DNA from: Nodularia sp. NIES-3585
Lineage (GTDB): Bacteria; Cyanobacteriota; Cyanobacteriia; Cyanobacteriales; Nostocaceae
Assembly: GCF_002218065.1 (NCBI RefSeq)
Contig: NZ_BDUB01000001.1
Coordinates: 2,761,270-2,825,269 of the forward strand
Reading direction: 5' to 3'
DNA length: 64,000 nt
Positions 44,001 to 51,911 of this stretch are shown piece after piece. Position 1 is the stretch's first letter. Every line of letters starts with the position of its first letter. The position numbers and the translations under genes were made by a program. The notes under the pieces were generated by a model. It saw only the letters and a program-made list of their open reading frames with translations, was not told the DNA's origin and did not search any database.

Positions 44001-44364
44001 CAAGTCTAATGCTGTGTTGAAACCCATAGATATCGCTGCTGAAACTATTCTTAAAGCTGAATCAAGTGTGTTTCAAGGAGAAACATTAGTAGCGGCTGTG
44101 GCGGCAGAAGTCTTTAAACTCATGGATCGCGTTCATTCCTCTACTGCTGAAGGACGTTGGGTAATGAGTAGACGGGAAGAAGAACGGCAAGCTGTTCTAG
44201 CGTTTGCGAGTTATTTTGTACAGGAGGTATTTGAGAAATCATTTGCAGGCGATCGCGCACGTTTAGCAGGTCGTCAACTCAACTTAATTCGAGATACCTG
44301 TGAATTTCTTTATCGCCTTGAAGATGACCAAGAAAATGCAGAAAGAGTTGCTGAAGCCGAATAG
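41035..44364 (+). CDS. cas10d: Subtype I-D large subunit Cas10d (Csc3) with HD nuclease
   Basis: 1109 residues, normal for the family. An HD-type nuclease site lies near the N-terminus (FILHDFEKFPD, H165-D166, with upstream His residues such as NTHLLNG). The rest is the divergent Cas10-like body ending in a helical C-terminal region. In I-D the Cas10d HD domain, not Cas3, does the cutting in the interference complex. It begins inside the hepT stop. The C-terminal 154 codons probably also encode Cas11d from an internal start. Confidence 0.95.
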   Translation: MTKKTKPSEENLPPSLLKNNTEDLEEDFFNQDFGFDGDSSDRTIETEGELLTLKLLREAIHSQNPDDQVMADFAEYVLPNLLKIAIGVTAKGGKFFDEIDQQREAEGKTKVRRDNAADQSLNTHLLNGLFPANLIEKRLEKLNTTVRRVVKERERRLVIAGFILHDFEKFPDAPEDCRKLPLTEHRQIIDQKVSQLGLDKFINPDDSEAYREYLDDLLCMAYNAQRRWDTNWNFSEFGLNPVLKDRTLRSLSDLTCLADSLASIVKHPQDAENTRLQEIIHNLSDGQLKFTYHSIAENRGVLTNVVNNALIKAHTSLNTDENIYYEPLLYLPTGVIYIALRNAPPIAQADLSDRVVDSIKSLCAGQLRLRQTGFGRDGKGMKYAEYYNLFFDDLGLMRVALDATLRILNSNKPSVAKSRSENLIKFQQKNVLSPDYDFEFADDIRIDQIAEFGDLISRKIWEETVKRIDVARKKDKKLPAVTDLYLTQKVAEFWNLAEYLPPIREIEDINESLKENKLKGNTGGVPYEWYYLAAKYLELHPGIENVRETCQQVIDYLATLISPIISQYELPDGWDDLRLWVNRVVMLPNTNQELSTETQVKTFLEELSNYNAAKKPGRGRQLICSISHSAYTVTEQMESAVLFTPQVYTNKQMLGGSNAKRNISSIAGVEMMLRQILMNQTQAVGKRFEDGKYRYLYFYPTYYFTPETNKFLQKAYNGIAQSRFDTSVRNHFISKDLQANLAKDNYQSVDSFLIDENLQADKDRTFKLSYPEDQPLTFYFMALPPGRDSTDTESWVMPTWLAFAFPMILDVKTVVSESPIPPFNDGSEFEESVFLDSAPHAFRALVKRDRFRLDYILEGWQENGIQYPAPLNVLTAAYAIHLDVNARQGKTGYDANWGKFTELAKDFETSPLYVFAYLNRWVRNQGVETARIEKIRLYVYHFYPCFDPYVKYEKNMEQLIVGEASSLNHPKKLTDLYRKFYRANKRYNPKSNAVLKPIDIAAETILKAESSVFQGETLVAAVAAEVFKLMDRVHSSTAEGRWVMSRREEERQAVLAFASYFVQEVFEKSFAGDRARLAGRQLNLIRDTCEFLYRLEDDQENAERVAEAE
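43900..44364 (+). CDS. cas11d: Internal small subunit Cas11d within cas10d
   Basis: An in-frame ATG at 43900 (codon 956 of cas10d) is preceded by GAG six nt upstream and opens a 154-residue helical product starting MEQLIVGEASSLNHPKKL. In Synechocystis the I-D small subunit is made from such an internal start in cas10d, with a product of about this size. Exact start not proven; a later Met (MDRVHSS) is the only other in-frame candidate of use. Confidence 0.6.
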   Translation: MEQLIVGEASSLNHPKKLTDLYRKFYRANKRYNPKSNAVLKPIDIAAETILKAESSVFQGETLVAAVAAEVFKLMDRVHSSTAEGRWVMSRREEERQAVLAFASYFVQEVFEKSFAGDRARLAGRQLNLIRDTCEFLYRLEDDQENAERVAEAE

Positions 44365-44423
44365 ATAAATTTGTTCTTTTGATAAACGCAAACAAATAGT
44401 AAATCATTCTTTGGATATTAATT

Positions 44424-45434
44424 ATGTCATTACTCAAAACCGTTGAATCCAAATTCTTTCAATCTGAAATTCCCTACAAACCAATGGGTAAATATGTTCA
44501 TTTCATCACTGTACGCATCACTGAATCTTATCCTCTATTTCAAACAGATGCAGAATTAAATAAAGCCAGAGTACGAGCTGGAGTAAAAGATAAAACTACA
44601 ATTAGCCGTTTGTCAATGTTTAAACGCAAACAGTCTACACCAGAGCGTTTAGTTGGACGGGAATTGCTGCGTAACTATGGCTTGATGACTGCGGAAGAAT
44701 GCGAATATAACGTCAGTTTTGCAATGGATAATCCTGATTGCATCATTTATGGTTTCGCTATTGGTGATTCTGGTTCCGAAAAATCTAAGGTTGTAGTAGA
44801 CACCGCATTTTCAATTACTGCTTTTGACGAATCACACGAAACATTTACTCTCAATGCTCCCTACGAAAATGGTACAATGGCTTCTAAGGGTGAAAATGGT
44901 TCTAAACCGGGTGAAGTCACCAGTCGAATTAATCAGCAAGACCATATTAGACCACAGGTTTTTTTCCCTAGTATCGTTACGCTCAAAGACCCCACTGAAG
45001 CTAGTTTCCTTTACGTTTTTAATAATATCCTCAGAACGCGCCACTATGGAGCGCAGACTACCCGTACAGGTCGCGTTAGAAATGAGTTAATTGGTGTTGT
45101 ATTTGCAGATGGAGAAATTACCAGTAATCTCCGTTGGACTCAAGCAATATATGACCAAATGAAAGCGCACAATACAATTAATCCTCCTGATCCTTTGGAT
45201 GAAGATGATGTAATTACTGCTGCTAAAAGTGCAATTGAGGCTTTAATGGCTGATGAATTTATTGTGCATACTGATTTTATTGGTGATGCGTTTTCACCTC
45301 TACTAAATGAAGTGAAGAAGCTTGTAGGTGATGAAACGGGAATTAAGTCAGTTTTAGAAAAAGCTGATGCAGAAGCAAAAAAATATGCCAGTACACATAT
45401 TAGCAAAAAGAAAACGACTGCTAAGACTAAGTAA
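44424..45434 (+). CDS. csc2: Csc2 (Cas7d) backbone subunit
   Basis: 336 residues of the I-D Cas7 group, which coats the crRNA in the Cascade complex. Family marks are KYVHFITVRITESYPLFQTDAELNKARVRAG, SRLSMFKRKQSTPERLVGRELLR and the NILRTRHYGAQTTRTGRVRNELIGVVFADGE RNA-binding region. A Lys/Ala-rich tail follows. It lies 59 bp after cas10d and 5 bp before csc1. Confidence 0.95.
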   Translation: MSLLKTVESKFFQSEIPYKPMGKYVHFITVRITESYPLFQTDAELNKARVRAGVKDKTTISRLSMFKRKQSTPERLVGRELLRNYGLMTAEECEYNVSFAMDNPDCIIYGFAIGDSGSEKSKVVVDTAFSITAFDESHETFTLNAPYENGTMASKGENGSKPGEVTSRINQQDHIRPQVFFPSIVTLKDPTEASFLYVFNNILRTRHYGAQTTRTGRVRNELIGVVFADGEITSNLRWTQAIYDQMKAHNTINPPDPLDEDDVITAAKSAIEALMADEFIVHTDFIGDAFSPLLNEVKKLVGDETGIKSVLEKADAEAKKYASTHISKKKTTAKTK

Positions 45435-45439
45435 CAGCT

Positions 45440-46147
45440 ATGGCTATAATCTATCGATGTCAATTAGAACTACACGACAGCCTCTATTTTGCTACTCGTG
45501 AAATTGGGCGACTTTACGAAACTGAGCCGATAATTCATAATTACGCTCTCTGTTATGCACTCGGTTTAGTTGATAGCGAAATCTACTCTACTACCGTGGC
45601 TGAAGAACATTCCTATCGCTATTTTTGTCCTGAACAAGTGCCAAAATATGAGGAGCATTTAACACCACTCAATGAACAGCAAATTTACATTACTCCGGCT
45701 CGTTCGATTAAGCATTCAGCCATTCTCAATACCTGGAAGTATGCTAACAACAATTACCACGTTGAAATGGAGAAAACACAGAAGAATATTCCTAGTTTTG
45801 GGAGAGCAAAGGAAATTGCACCAGAAAGTCAATTTGAGTTTTTCGTAATTTCTCAAAAGGACATTAAATTACCTAAATGGATTCGTTTAGGTAAATGGAT
45901 GAGTAAGGCTGAAGTCACATTTACAGAGTTACCTAAGTCTAAGACTATGCAGGGTTTATTTACTTGTAAATATCCTTTAAATCCTTTAGATGTGATGTTT
46001 ACTCATCAAGTTATTAGCTATGATGTGGTAAATATGCCTCCAGTTAGTCTGATTCAAAATGTGCAAATGCGCGGTGAATATTATCAATTTGACGGTATTC
46101 CAGAATTAAGGCTTCCGGCGAGAATGGAATATCGTTTTCGGAGTTAA
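45440..46147 (+). CDS. csc1: Csc1 (Cas5d-type) subunit
   Basis: 235 residues of the I-D Cas5 group, which caps the 5' handle of the crRNA and reads the PAM. RCQLELHDSLYFATREIGRLYETEPIIHNYALCYALGL is the typical N-terminus. Its 3' end overlaps the antisense gene 46106-46558 by 42 bp. After it the operon is interrupted by 1.1 kb of non-cas genes. Confidence 0.93.
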   Translation: MAIIYRCQLELHDSLYFATREIGRLYETEPIIHNYALCYALGLVDSEIYSTTVAEEHSYRYFCPEQVPKYEEHLTPLNEQQIYITPARSIKHSAILNTWKYANNNYHVEMEKTQKNIPSFGRAKEIAPESQFEFFVISQKDIKLPKWIRLGKWMSKAEVTFTELPKSKTMQGLFTCKYPLNPLDVMFTHQVISYDVVNMPPVSLIQNVQMRGEYYQFDGIPELRLPARMEYRFRS

Positions 46148-46558
46148 TTGATTACCAAAACCTTTACCATGTTTTTTCTTCTTCTCTGGTTCTATTACCA
46201 TTAACTCTGCGGCAAAACCTGATTCATTTTGCATCATTAATTTACGAATTCGCTGGCGTTGGTAAGCTTGTACTTCAGAAGCTAGGGGATGATTAGGGTC
46301 AATTTTTAGGTGAGTAATAGAAGAAAAATATTTTTCTCGACTTTCGGGATTATTTGGATCTTTCAGTCCACAAGTAATCCCGCCTTCATCTCCTGAATAA
46401 CCCACGAAATCAATTTCAAACTCTTTGTCTGGGTCAACATTTTCTCCTTTTTGCTTTAATGTCTTCAAAAACTCTTTTCCGGCTCGTGCTTTAATTGGTA
46501 AACTCACTTTTAATTTTTCAGTCAGTGCCTGTGCTGCTTTGTAATCATCAATCCTCAT
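46106..46558 (-). CDS. Antisense hypothetical gene inside the cas operon
   Basis: 150 residues, charged, with DFVGYSGDEGGITCGLKDP in the middle and a Lys-rich PEKKKKHGKGFGNQ tail. A GGAG site 8 nt before the ATG supports it. It is transcribed against the cas genes and overlaps the end of csc1. No family recognised. It could be a gene that landed in the locus or a local regulator. Confidence 0.7.
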   Translation of the reverse strand: MRIDDYKAAQALTEKLKVSLPIKARAGKEFLKTLKQKGENVDPDKEFEIDFVGYSGDEGGITCGLKDPNNPESREKYFSSITHLKIDPNHPLASEVQAYQRQRIRKLMMQNESGFAAELMVIEPEKKKKHGKGFGNQLTPKTIFHSRRKP

Positions 46559-46649
46559 CGATTTTTCTCCTTATCGCGGATTTCTCACTTTAAACTTTCT
46601 AGTTGTAATTACAAATTTTGCCATATTTCTTCCATCCCCCACATCCACT

Positions 46650-47261
46650 GTGAAACACTATCAACAACAACCCAACGCTTTCCCTAGCGAATACCTAAAT
46701 AATTTATGGGGAGAAATTCAAGCTTGTCGCTACTTTGCTATCAATAATCTCAACCGCGATTTTGTCGGGACGAAGGGATTTTCTGTAGTGTTCAGGCGAT
46801 CGCACATCCCCATAGTAGAACAAAAGTTTCCCTACTTCAAACCATACCTAGATTTGGCTCTGCAACCGGGTTGTAATGCATTTTACCTCAATCCGTTACA
46901 ACTCAAGGAAGGTTCCCGTGTAGACCCGCATATTGACCGCTCGTTGCGTTCTTACTGCAAAACCGTCGAACCACCAGCCGTTGTCAGCGTTCTTTATGTG
47001 CGCTTACCTGAAAATATGGAAGGAGGAGAACTGGTACTGAAGTCGCATAAACGCCAACTTGGGCAAATTAAACCCCAAATGAATACTTTACTTTACTTTC
47101 AAGGTGATTTAACTCACTCTGTCAACGCTGTGAAAACACCGGGAAATCGCTTAAGTTTGGTTTGTGAACAGTATAGTTTGAGTGAAGCTGAACTCGCAGA
47201 AATACCAGAATTTACCGTGGAATCAAGAATTGTTCAGTCCACAACCAAAAAACGCAAGTAA
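46650..47261 (+). CDS. 2-oxoglutarate/Fe(II)-oxygenase-like protein
   Basis: 203 residues from a GTG. The double-stranded beta-helix metal triad reads H94-x-D96 (PHIDRS) and H156 (LTHSV), with R167 (GNRLSLV) to bind 2-oxoglutarate, and a KSHKRQLGQIKPQMNTLLYF strand between. Substrate unknown. It lies between csc1 and cas6 on the cas strand, 31 bp before cas6, so it is probably cotranscribed with cas6-cas4. Confidence 0.8.
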   Translation: MKHYQQQPNAFPSEYLNNLWGEIQACRYFAINNLNRDFVGTKGFSVVFRRSHIPIVEQKFPYFKPYLDLALQPGCNAFYLNPLQLKEGSRVDPHIDRSLRSYCKTVEPPAVVSVLYVRLPENMEGGELVLKSHKRQLGQIKPQMNTLLYFQGDLTHSVNAVKTPGNRLSLVCEQYSLSEAELAEIPEFTVESRIVQSTTKKRK

Positions 47262-47292
47262 GTTATTAACTGTTGACTTTTGACTTGATTAT

Positions 47293-48120
47293 ATGCCTCA
47301 TAGCTTAGTTCTCAACCTACTTCCGCAATCGTCTATCCCTTCTGGGTTTCTCACAGGTAGACATCTGCACGCACTATTTTTGACCCTTGTTAGTTCCGTA
47401 GATCGCACATTAGGCGATCGCCTACATGATTCTACCGCAGATAAAGCCTTCACCCTCTCACCCCTGCAAACTCATTTCCCGTCTCAGGGAACTAGGGGAA
47501 TATCTAAATTACAACACTCACATCAACAACCCATCTCCGCCGGAACGCCTTGTTGGTGGCGCGTTTCTCTCTTAGATGACACACTTTTTAGCCAACTTAC
47601 CCAACTCTGGCTGAATCTTAACCCCAATCATCCTTGGCATCTTGGCCCTGCTGACTTGTATATTACCAGCATTCAAGGCACACCCCAATCTACTCAACCC
47701 TGGGCAAATGCCTGTAGCTACACTCAATTATACGAGCAAGCAAGCGATCGCATCACCAATATAGACTTGAATTTCTCCACACCAACGGCTTTCCGCCAAG
47801 GAAAATTTGACACCACCCTCCCTACTAGAGAATGTGTTTTTAATTCCCTGCTTTCCCGGTGGAACAAATATAGTGGAATTGAATTTTCTCAAATTGCCAT
47901 TGAATCAATATTTCCTTCCTTTGTCAACATTCGTACCGAAATCTTAGCAGACTCCCGCAGCAAATTTATTGGCATTGTCGGAGAAGTTAATTATCGCATT
48001 TTAGGTGAAATTGAACCCATACAAATTAAACAAATTAACGCCTTAGCAGAGTTTGCTTTATATGCATGTGTAGGACGAAAAACCACAATGGGTATGGGGA
48101 TGATGCGGCGACGAAATTAA
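47293..48120 (+). CDS. cas6: Cas6 pre-crRNA endoribonuclease
   Basis: 275 residues. The N-terminal half has HLHALFLTLVSSVD, with a His in the position often used for catalysis. The C-terminal ferredoxin-like half ends in GEVNYRILGEIEPIQIKQINALAEFALYACVGRKTTMGMGMMRR, with the glycine-rich loop of Cas6. It should cut the 37-nt repeat to leave an ATTGAAAC 5' handle. Confidence 0.92.
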   Translation: MPHSLVLNLLPQSSIPSGFLTGRHLHALFLTLVSSVDRTLGDRLHDSTADKAFTLSPLQTHFPSQGTRGISKLQHSHQQPISAGTPCWWRVSLLDDTLFSQLTQLWLNLNPNHPWHLGPADLYITSIQGTPQSTQPWANACSYTQLYEQASDRITNIDLNFSTPTAFRQGKFDTTLPTRECVFNSLLSRWNKYSGIEFSQIAIESIFPSFVNIRTEILADSRSKFIGIVGEVNYRILGEIEPIQIKQINALAEFALYACVGRKTTMGMGMMRRRN

Positions 48121-48139
48121 CCACAACTTTAACGAAATC

Positions 48140-48733
48140 ATGAAAAATACTGAATATATCCAAATTGCAGCCTTGAACCAATACGCCTATTGTTCACATC
48201 GCTGCTGGCGGATGTTTTGTGCTGGCGAATTTACCGATAATCAATACACAATTGAAGGTACAGCTTTACATGACCGAGTTCACACCACAGGCGATATTGA
48301 CAAAGAAGATACTTGGCAAATTCGAGCCATTTATCTTAAGTCAGAAAAATATAAACTCATCGGCAAATCTGACTTAATCGAAGTCGTATCTGGTGAATAT
48401 TATCCCATAGAATACAAACGGGGACGTAAAGGTGAATGGGATAACGATGAATTGCAAGTTTGCGCCCAAGCATTATGTTTAGAAGAAATGACAGGGCAAA
48501 ATATCAACATCGGATATATCTATTATGCTCATTCCCATCAACGACAATTAGTCGAGATTAATCAAGAACTTAGAGACAGTGCGATCGCTACCATTGCAGC
48601 AGTCACAAATTTACTCGAAACAGGCACAATGCCACCACCATCTTACAGCAAACGTTGCAAAGGTTGTAGTCTTTATTCCCAATGTTTACCCAAAGCATTT
48701 GACAAATTAAGAAACTATCAAGAAGCCAATTAA
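48140..48733 (+). CDS. cas4: Cas4 exonuclease for spacer acquisition
   Basis: 197 residues. The iron-sulphur Cys residues are C18 (AYCSHRCW) and a C-terminal CKGCSLYSQC group. The RecB-like nuclease core is GKSDLIEV then PIEYKRG (D...E-x-K) with DELQVCAQALCLEE. It trims prespacers and checks the PAM with Cas1-Cas2. Confidence 0.94.
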   Translation: MKNTEYIQIAALNQYAYCSHRCWRMFCAGEFTDNQYTIEGTALHDRVHTTGDIDKEDTWQIRAIYLKSEKYKLIGKSDLIEVVSGEYYPIEYKRGRKGEWDNDELQVCAQALCLEEMTGQNINIGYIYYAHSHQRQLVEINQELRDSAIATIAAVTNLLETGTMPPPSYSKRCKGCSLYSQCLPKAFDKLRNYQEAN

Positions 48734-48764
48734 CTTCAGGTTTGTAACTTGGTAGAAAATACAG

Positions 48765-48810
48765 AACCTCACCCCCAACCCCTCTCCTTAATAAGGAGAG
48801 GGGAGAATTT
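48765..48810. repeat. Short GC-rich hairpin repeat in cas4-cas1 gap
   Basis: CACCCCCAACCCCTCTCC, AATAA loop area and GGAGAGGGG form a strong hairpin. It is a shortened relative of the repeats at 25990 and 51740. Confidence 0.6.
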
Positions 48811-48855
48811 GACGCAATTTATGCCCTAGTATATCAGTCAATATTGGAGAAAATC

Positions 48856-49857
48856 ATGGGAACAGTTTACGTCACACAAGAAGATGCCTATATTGGCAAA
48901 GTTGATGAAAGTCTGAATATCAAAGCTGATAAAAAAACTGTTTTAGATGTACCTCTGATTAAAGTTGATGGCTTAGTAATCATGGGTAGAGCTAATATTT
49001 CCCCGGCGGCTATTTCCGAATTGATAAGTAGAAAAATTCCCATCACTTATCTCAACGTTAATGGTAAATATCTCGCCAGTATAGAACCGGATATGGGCAA
49101 AAATATCTTTGTTCGTAACGCCCAATGGAAAGCCGCCGGAGAATCAGCACAAGCAGTCCATTTAACTCAAGGTTTTGTCAGGGGAAAACTCAAAAATTAT
49201 CGTCAATCTTTATTACTAGCACAACGTCGTTATGACCTAGATTTAAACTCTGGCATTACTCAATTATCTAACGCGATCGCCTCCCTAGAGCAAGCCAAAT
49301 CAATTAATTCTCTCAGAGGTTATGAAGGTGCTGGTAGCGCAGCATATTTTGGCTGTTTTAATCAACTAATTCGGGTAGATAACTTTAGCTTTTCAACTCG
49401 CAACCGTCGCCCTCCCACAGATACTGTAAACTCCCTTTTGAGTTTAGGTTACTCCCTACTGCGTCACGATATCCAAGGCGCTTTAAATATGGTTGGTTTT
49501 GACCCTTATTTAGGATACCTGCACACAGAGCGATATGGCAGACCTTCCTTAGCACTAGATTTAATGGAAGAATTTCGACCATTAATAGTAGATGCTGTAG
49601 TTTTAGCTGCGATTAATCGCCGGATGTTAGCACCAAAAGACTTTATTACTGAACCGGTTAGTGGTGCGGTTTCACTCACCAAAGAAGGACTACATCTGTT
49701 TCTGCGATTATATCAAGAAAAGAAACTGAGTAAATTTAAGCATCCCGTCATGCAGAAACAATATACCTATCAAGAATCTTTTGAGATTCAAGGACGTTTC
49801 CTCGCTAAATATCTCCTGGGAGAAATTGACAAGTATCCCCCATTAGTCATGAAGTAA
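48856..49857 (+). CDS. cas1: Cas1 integrase
   Basis: 333 residues from the ATG at 48856, chosen over a TTG four codons earlier because GGAG lies just upstream. It is the subtype I-D Cas1: GTVYVTQEDAYIGKVDESLNIK start, LRGYEGAGSAAYFGCF with the first metal Glu, LGYLHTERYGRPSLALDLMEEFRPL with the His, Asp and Glu of the active site. It integrates new spacers at the leader end. Confidence 0.95.
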   Translation: MGTVYVTQEDAYIGKVDESLNIKADKKTVLDVPLIKVDGLVIMGRANISPAAISELISRKIPITYLNVNGKYLASIEPDMGKNIFVRNAQWKAAGESAQAVHLTQGFVRGKLKNYRQSLLLAQRRYDLDLNSGITQLSNAIASLEQAKSINSLRGYEGAGSAAYFGCFNQLIRVDNFSFSTRNRRPPTDTVNSLLSLGYSLLRHDIQGALNMVGFDPYLGYLHTERYGRPSLALDLMEEFRPLIVDAVVLAAINRRMLAPKDFITEPVSGAVSLTKEGLHLFLRLYQEKKLSKFKHPVMQKQYTYQESFEIQGRFLAKYLLGEIDKYPPLVMK

Positions 49858-49870
49858 CTCCCTACACGCC

Positions 49871-50143
49871 ATGTTTGTAGTAATTTCCTACGATATCTCA
49901 GAAGACAAGCGCCGCACCAAAATTCACAAGATTCTCAAATCTTACGGACAGTGGATGCAATATTCTGTATTTGAGTGCGACTTAACCCAGACTCAGTATG
50001 CTAAACTGCGATCGCGCTTGTCTAAAATCATCAAACCCAACGAAGACAACATCCGCTTTTATTTCCTCTGTGCTTGCTGTCAGGGCAAAGTTGAGCGCAT
50101 CGGCGGTGATATGCCGAGAGACACGACAGTATTTTTTGCCTGA
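49871..50143 (+). CDS. cas2: Cas2
   Basis: 90 residues, ferredoxin-like: VVISYDISEDKRRTKIHKILKSYGQWMQYSVFECDL with the central Asp, then KIIKPNEDNIRFYFLC. It forms the Cas1-Cas2 integration complex. It is the last cas gene, directly before the leader. Confidence 0.95.
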   Translation: MFVVISYDISEDKRRTKIHKILKSYGQWMQYSVFECDLTQTQYAKLRSRLSKIIKPNEDNIRFYFLCACCQGKVERIGGDMPRDTTVFFA

Positions 50144-50397
50144 GTTTTGCGTCAACCAGTAGGTGTTTTTTTGAACATTGAAAATTTTCCGCCTGAAATC
50201 CATACCTCATCTGGTTTTGAACCCTCTCACACCTAATTTGAGGTTGACGCAAATTCCCAAACCCTTGCTATCAAAGCTTTTGAGCTATTTTTAAAATGTG
50301 CCTCTTGACAACGCGATCGCTGAAAAGCTATATTCATTTTAGATTGACGAAACAGCACCTTGAAAACCAAATATATCAACGCTTTCAACTGCGGGCG
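50144..50397 (+). promoter_or_regulatory. CRISPR leader
   Basis: The 254-bp AT-rich region between cas2 and the first repeat carries a perfect 11-bp inverted repeat (TTGCGTCAACC at 50147 and GGTTGACGCAA at 50242). Two more TTGAC-type elements lie near 50307 and 50343. It should contain the array promoter and the adaptation signals. Confidence 0.7.
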
Positions 50398-51674
50398 GTT
50401 CCAATTACTAATAATCCCTATCAGGGATTGAAACACAAAATTAGTCCGTGGAATATACGAAGAAATGGGTTCCAATTACTAATAATCCCTATCAGGGATT
50501 GAAACAGCTGATGCCTCAGACTTAGCCTTAGACTATTTCGTTCCAATTACTAATAATCCCTATCAGGGATTGAAACCCGCGCCAAGGTAGCGGCGGCAGT
50601 AGTCGATGAGTTCCAATTACTAATAATCCCTATCAGGGATTGAAACATAGAAATCTTTGTGAATATCTAGATAAACAGTGGTAGTTGTTCCAATTACTAA
50701 TAATCCCTATCAGGGATTGAAACAAAAAAAGAGTATTAATCTTCAAATCGCTAACCTCAAGTTCCAATTACTAATAATCCCTATCAGGGATTGAAACCCT
50801 TCGGTGGTGTTCTTGGGTTCGTTGGCTGTGCCGTTCCAATTACTAATAATCCCTATCAGGGATTGAAACCATTTCCCATCATTTGAGACAATTAATTCGG
50901 GAAAAGTTCCAATTACTAATAATCCCTATCAGGGATTGAAACACAAACAAAAGCAATGGCAGGACTAGCCACAGCTAAAGTTCCAATTACTAATAATCCC
51001 TATCAGGGATTGAAACCTATAATTATTCCTGTTGGTGGTATTGAGTGGCCTGTTCCAATTACTAATAATCCCTATCAGGGATTGAAACCCGAAAGGGTAA
51101 ATCAGCAGTAGGAGTGGCAAAGCTAGGTTCCAATTACTAATAATCCCTATCAGGGATTGAAACACAACTCGCTGTAGTTATATTTGTTCCTGAGCTTCGT
51201 TCCAATTACTAATAATCCCTATCAGGGATTGAAACCCAATTATGGAAATGTGACCATTAGGAAGTAGGGAGGTTACGTTCCAATTACTAATAATCCCTAT
51301 CAGGGATTGAAACCCATCCGCACCACGAAATTCTATGCCCATTGCCTCGTTCCAATTACTAATAATCCCTATCAGGGATTGAAACAACCGGGAAAGCCTT
51401 TGATACTGTGCTTAAAAATTGTTCCAATTACTAATAATCCCTATCAGGGATTGAAACAGCGGGACGGATTGTAAATACCGCCCGTGGCTATGTTCCAATT
51501 ACTAATAATCCCTATCAGGGATTGAAACGATTGAGATTGCTGGAGGGGTCATTCTCCACGCGTTCCAATTACTAATAATCCCTATCAGGGATTGAAACGC
51601 AAAGACTAAACTTTGATTCAATTTATTTCTATGGCGAGTTCCAATTACTAATAATCCCTATCAGGGATTGAAAC
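50398..51674 (+). CRISPR. I-D CRISPR array, 18 repeats and 17 spacers
   Basis: The 37-nt repeat begins GTTCCAATTACTAAT and ends GGGATTGAAAC, with a CCCTATCAGGG stem. All 18 copies look identical, including the last, and spacers are 33-41 nt. The ATTGAAAC end gives the usual 5' handle, so transcription runs left to right from the leader side. Repeat starts are 50398, 50469, 50540, 50610, 50687, 50761, 50833, 50906, 50980, 51052, 51127, 51199, 51277, 51349, 51421, 51492, 51562 and 51638. No spacer matches elsewhere in the window by eye. Confidence 0.98.
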
Positions 51675-51707
51675 TGGAGCGTTTTTATATAATATTTGCT
51701 TTGCGCC

Positions 51708-51813
51708 TACAGCGGTTTCCAATTATATAAGGTACATCTTAGCCCCCTCATCGCTTGCGGGGAGGGGGTTGGGGGTGGGGTTCTTGTACCTCATAACACC
51801 AAAAAGCGCTGTA
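51708..51813. repeat. Inverted-repeat-bounded miniature element after the CRISPR array
   Basis: TACAGCG at the left end and CGCTGTA at the right end, with further matching inside (AAGGTACA against TGTACCTCAT), enclose about 106 bp. The interior contains AGCCCCCTC and the G-run module GGGGGTTGGGGGTGGGG. It may be a MITE-like element or palindrome and could end the array transcript. The interior module is shared with 25990. Confidence 0.6.
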
Positions 51814-51911
51814 AATTCGTGCTTTGCTAATGCGCGAGACTAATTCTTAAAACAAAATCAACCTCCCACAAAAATATTATTTGCAAAAGGTTGATTAAGT
51901 TCGATTAAAAA

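Noticed and set aside
50965-51387. Two minus-strand frames with repeated FQSLIGIISNWN
   Set aside because: They are translations of the CRISPR repeats, not genes.
51714-51735. Possible nineteenth, degenerate CRISPR repeat (GTTTCCAATTA)
   Set aside because: Only about ten bases resemble the repeat start, and they fall within the left arm of the inverted-repeat element at 51708.
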